Source of the DNA: an uncultured Clostridium sp.
Lineage (GTDB): Bacteria > Bacillota > Clostridia > TANB77 > CAG-508
Direction: 5' to 3'
Assembly (NCBI GenBank): GCA_947575745.1
Contig: CANPOS010000009.1
Span: 1-53,421 of the forward strand
DNA: 53,421 nt
A program made the translations under genes and the position numbers. The notes under the pieces were generated by a model that made no database searches, had not been told where the DNA came from, and saw only the letters and a program-made list of their open reading frames with translations. The first letter of the stretch is position 1. Every line of letters starts with the position of its first letter. This document shows positions 51,563 to 53,421 of the stretch, piece after piece.

Positions 51563-53421
51563 ATGAGAAAAATCCCAAAACTCGCAACTACCGCTCTGCT
51601 TGCAATGGCTCTTTGTTTACTGTTGCAAGGGCTTACGCCTATTGCGTATGCCGTTTCTTCTGAATCCACCTCTGAAAGCTCCAATGGGGCTATTGAGGTT
51701 GATTTTTCAGATGAAGCTCAGAAGCTCAAGCTGGAAAAAGGCAAGAACTACATAATTTCTTGCCCCGTAACTGGCGATGGTTGGCTGGTCACTGATGTTA
51801 GTTTCTGCATTCGGAAGAATGTTTGGATAAGCATCAGTGACAAAACCTCTGGCAAATATCTCAGTGTCCAACAAATATCTGAAACGGAACCTGGAAAGGT
51901 TCAACTTCTTGTCAACTGCAAGGATTTCAACCTTGTCGGCTTCAGAGTTTTACTTGAAAACGAGTTGACTGGTGAAACCAAAAACTATTCTTTTGCATTG
52001 ACAGTGAGTTCCCCTCAGGCATCCATTAACAATGTCCTCGTCGTTATTCCTGACAATGATGATGACGATGATGACGACTCTCCTAGCGTTCCGCCTGACC
52101 CCTCGCCCATCCCTCCAACGGATCAACCTGAAGAGATTCCTCCTGAAGAAGAAACTCCAGTTTCTCCTCCAGAGGAAGAAGATCCGCCATCTGTTCCTAC
52201 TCCGAAGCCAATTGTCATTGACACGACAGGCTGGTCGTTTGAGTCTATAACGGCGGTCTATGATGGCACAGAGTATACTGTCCAAGTGACAGGGCTTCCT
52301 GACTACGTTACTCCTGTGTATACCAATAACACAAGGACGAACGCAGGCAGTAGCACTGCGCATGTCAGCTTCATTGTTCCTGAAGGATATGCAACTCCTG
52401 CTGACATGGAAGCTACCATCACTATTGACAAGGCACCTCTCTATGTCATTACTGACAAGAATATGGTCGTCAACAAGGATGGAAAATTGCAATTTTCCAT
52501 TCCTGATGGTGCTTTACCCTATGGAGTCAATTACTCCTATACAGTGAATAAGGTCCTGGCGAATGCAGACTATACCATTGACAGCACTGGTATGTATCTG
52601 ATTGAGACGGATTTTGAGTTTACTGATGATTTCTCTGAGGAAATGCGTCAGAATTACTTGACCGATCCGTCCACAGCAATATACAATGTGTTGGAACACG
52701 AGGACATAGAGCCCAGTCAATATGGACTTAACTTCAAGCTGTACTTGAAGCAAGAGGAAAGCGAAAATCCTGACGAAATCAGAGTCACCGTCAGCATTAA
52801 GTTTGACTCTTCTTCTGGTAGAAATTCTGTCCTTACCTACAAACCTGTCTTTGACTCTTCTGTATTGACATATGTCGGTTCTGAATTGCCTGATGGTATG
52901 GGAGCAGGAACGATAAATTCTCAAGGAGTTGTTGCTGCATGGTCTAAGTCTTTTGGTGAACTCTTGAATGATGGTCCTCTTACGACCTTTATATTTAAGG
53001 TTAATGAAGATGCAGATATCAAAAATATTCCTTTTACTATCACAGAGATTTCTGGTGCATGGATTGCTCCTGACCCTTCTGTGATAGATAAGTCTACAGC
53101 CAATACTGCAGCAATTGTTCTTAACCCTGATGTTGATGTAGACAATCAGTTTACGGTAATGCTTCCCTATCCTGGAGGTCAACAGATTACCAATTTGGAT
53201 GCACTGTCTGAGGAAGAGTCTTCTGAGGAAGAAGCTACTCCTCCTGCTGAGGAAGAGTCTTCTGATGTAGAGGCTACTCCTCCTGCTAAGGAAGAGTCTT
53301 CTGATGTAGAGGCTACTCCTCCCGCTGAGGAAGAGTCTTCTGATGTAGAGACTACTCCTCCTGCTAAGGAAGAGTCTTCTGATGTAGAGACTACTCCTCC
53401 TGCTAAGGAAGAGTCTTCTGA
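51563..53421 (+). CDS. Secreted repeat protein with cohesin-like domain (partial, foreign composition)
   Basis: Open from ATG 51563 to the window end (619 codons, incomplete 3'). Signal peptide about 1-31 (LLAMALCLLLQGLTPIAYA). A beta-rich region (40-160), Asp run and Pro/Glu linker (about 168-222), an MBG-like domain (AVYDGTEYTVQVTGLPDY, about 230-310), a cohesin-like domain (VTVSIKFDSS..VLTYKPVFDSSVLTYVGSELP, about 410-530), then 13-residue tandem repeats (EEESSDVEATPPA). Base composition is clearly GC-richer than the rest. It has an in-frame CGG (51812-51814, residue 84); a four-base reading would stop at TAA 51828-51830. Lies just after ssrA, a common island site. Confidence 0.8.
   Translation, partial: MRKIPKLATTALLAMALCLLLQGLTPIAYAVSSESTSESSNGAIEVDFSDEAQKLKLEKGKNYIISCPVTGDGWLVTDVSFCIRKNVWISISDKTSGKYLSVQQISETEPGKVQLLVNCKDFNLVGFRVLLENELTGETKNYSFALTVSSPQASINNVLVVIPDNDDDDDDDSPSVPPDPSPIPPTDQPEEIPPEEETPVSPPEEEDPPSVPTPKPIVIDTTGWSFESITAVYDGTEYTVQVTGLPDYVTPVYTNNTRTNAGSSTAHVSFIVPEGYATPADMEATITIDKAPLYVITDKNMVVNKDGKLQFSIPDGALPYGVNYSYTVNKVLANADYTIDSTGMYLIETDFEFTDDFSEEMRQNYLTDPSTAIYNVLEHEDIEPSQYGLNFKLYLKQEESENPDEIRVTVSIKFDSSSGRNSVLTYKPVFDSSVLTYVGSELPDGMGAGTINSQGVVAAWSKSFGELLNDGPLTTFIFKVNEDADIKNIPFTITEISGAWIAPDPSVIDKSTANTAAIVLNPDVDVDNQFTVMLPYPGGQQITNLDALSEEESSEEEATPPAEEESSDVEATPPAKEESSDVEATPPAEEESSDVETTPPAKEESSDVETTPPAKEESS
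53209..53421 (+). repeat. 39-bp coding tandem repeats
   Basis: At least five units of GAGGAAGAGTCTTCTGATGT.. plus AGGCTACTCCTCCTGCT, each 13 codons (EEESSDVEATPPA with Lys/Glu and Ala/Thr variation), running off the right edge. The array likely forms an acidic Pro-rich spacer. Confidence 0.9.

Noticed and set aside
51950..53182. Long minus-strand open frames opposite the secreted protein
   Set aside because: They are shadows of the plus-strand gene, which has a signal peptide, ribosome site, domains and repeats; the shadows have Arg/Cys/Val-rich nonsense composition.
53209..53421. CRISPR-like array at the right end
   Set aside because: The units are 39 bp without spacers, stay in the coding frame and encode an acidic Pro-rich repeat.

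Overview
The window is AT-rich DNA of a spore-forming, low-GC Clostridia-like bacterium. The grounds are a complete SpoIIP, GerW/YtfJ-, YtvI- and DUF2953-type sporulation genes, AddA, RecX, YlbF, many TTG/ATG starts behind AGGAGG sites, and very low GC. Almost all genes lie on the minus strand; a few lie on the plus strand (the first regulator, two small paralogs at 45.3-46.1 kb, a U32 peptidase, tmRNA and a large secreted protein at the right end).

Layout: 0.2-1.1 kb regulator and P-loop NTPase; 1.1-4.6 kb riboflavin operon ribD-ribE-ribBA-ribH; 5-7 kb small alarmone synthetase and DNA polymerase IV; 7.1-10 kb ABC exporter and an autoregulated XRE pair; 10.1-11.8 kb cation transporters behind a candidate Mn riboswitch; 11.8-12.5 kb HicAB; 12.6-15.3 kb DUF120 riboflavin kinase, a small unknown gene, ligA; 15.3-21.3 kb pgsA, YtvI, CBS protein, ytfJ, DUF2953, scpA, recX, recA; 21.4-27 kb peptide-binding lipoprotein-like protein, RNHCP protein, nucleoside kinase, lepA; 27-31.5 kb two-gene SUF system, RelE/ParE pair, spoIIP, MBL hydrolase; 31.5-45.1 kb relA, recJ, ylbF, glycosyltransferase, fmt, def, priA, addA; 45.2-46.1 kb two GC-richer paralogous cassettes; 46.1-48.9 kb Cys/Gly-rich small protein and U32 peptidase; 49-51.3 kb tRNA-Gln, tRNA-His, GT8, GNAT, tmRNA; 51.5 kb to the end a GC-richer secreted cohesin-like protein that runs off the window.

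The outstanding observation is genome-wide-looking recoding. Eighteen otherwise normal, mostly essential genes appear broken by single-base frameshifts. I traced 29 such breaks, and all 29 have the same form: one extra C sits directly before an in-frame glycine codon, giving CGGN (27 CGGA, 1 CGGC, 1 CGGT), and reading CGGN as one four-base Gly codon restores the full family-length protein each time. In the AT-rich genes I found no in-frame CGG that must be read as Arg, while several dozen out-of-frame cgg triplets are tolerated. The pattern follows the coding strand (one case is on the plus strand). The simplest reading is natural quadruplet decoding (or obligatory +1 frameshifting) at CGGN as glycine. 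The only three in-frame CGG codons that look like ordinary Arg lie in the three GC-richer, probably acquired genes. The decoding tRNA is not in this window.

A second theme is several families of intergenic hairpin repeats whose outer arms differ between copies yet stay self-complementary.
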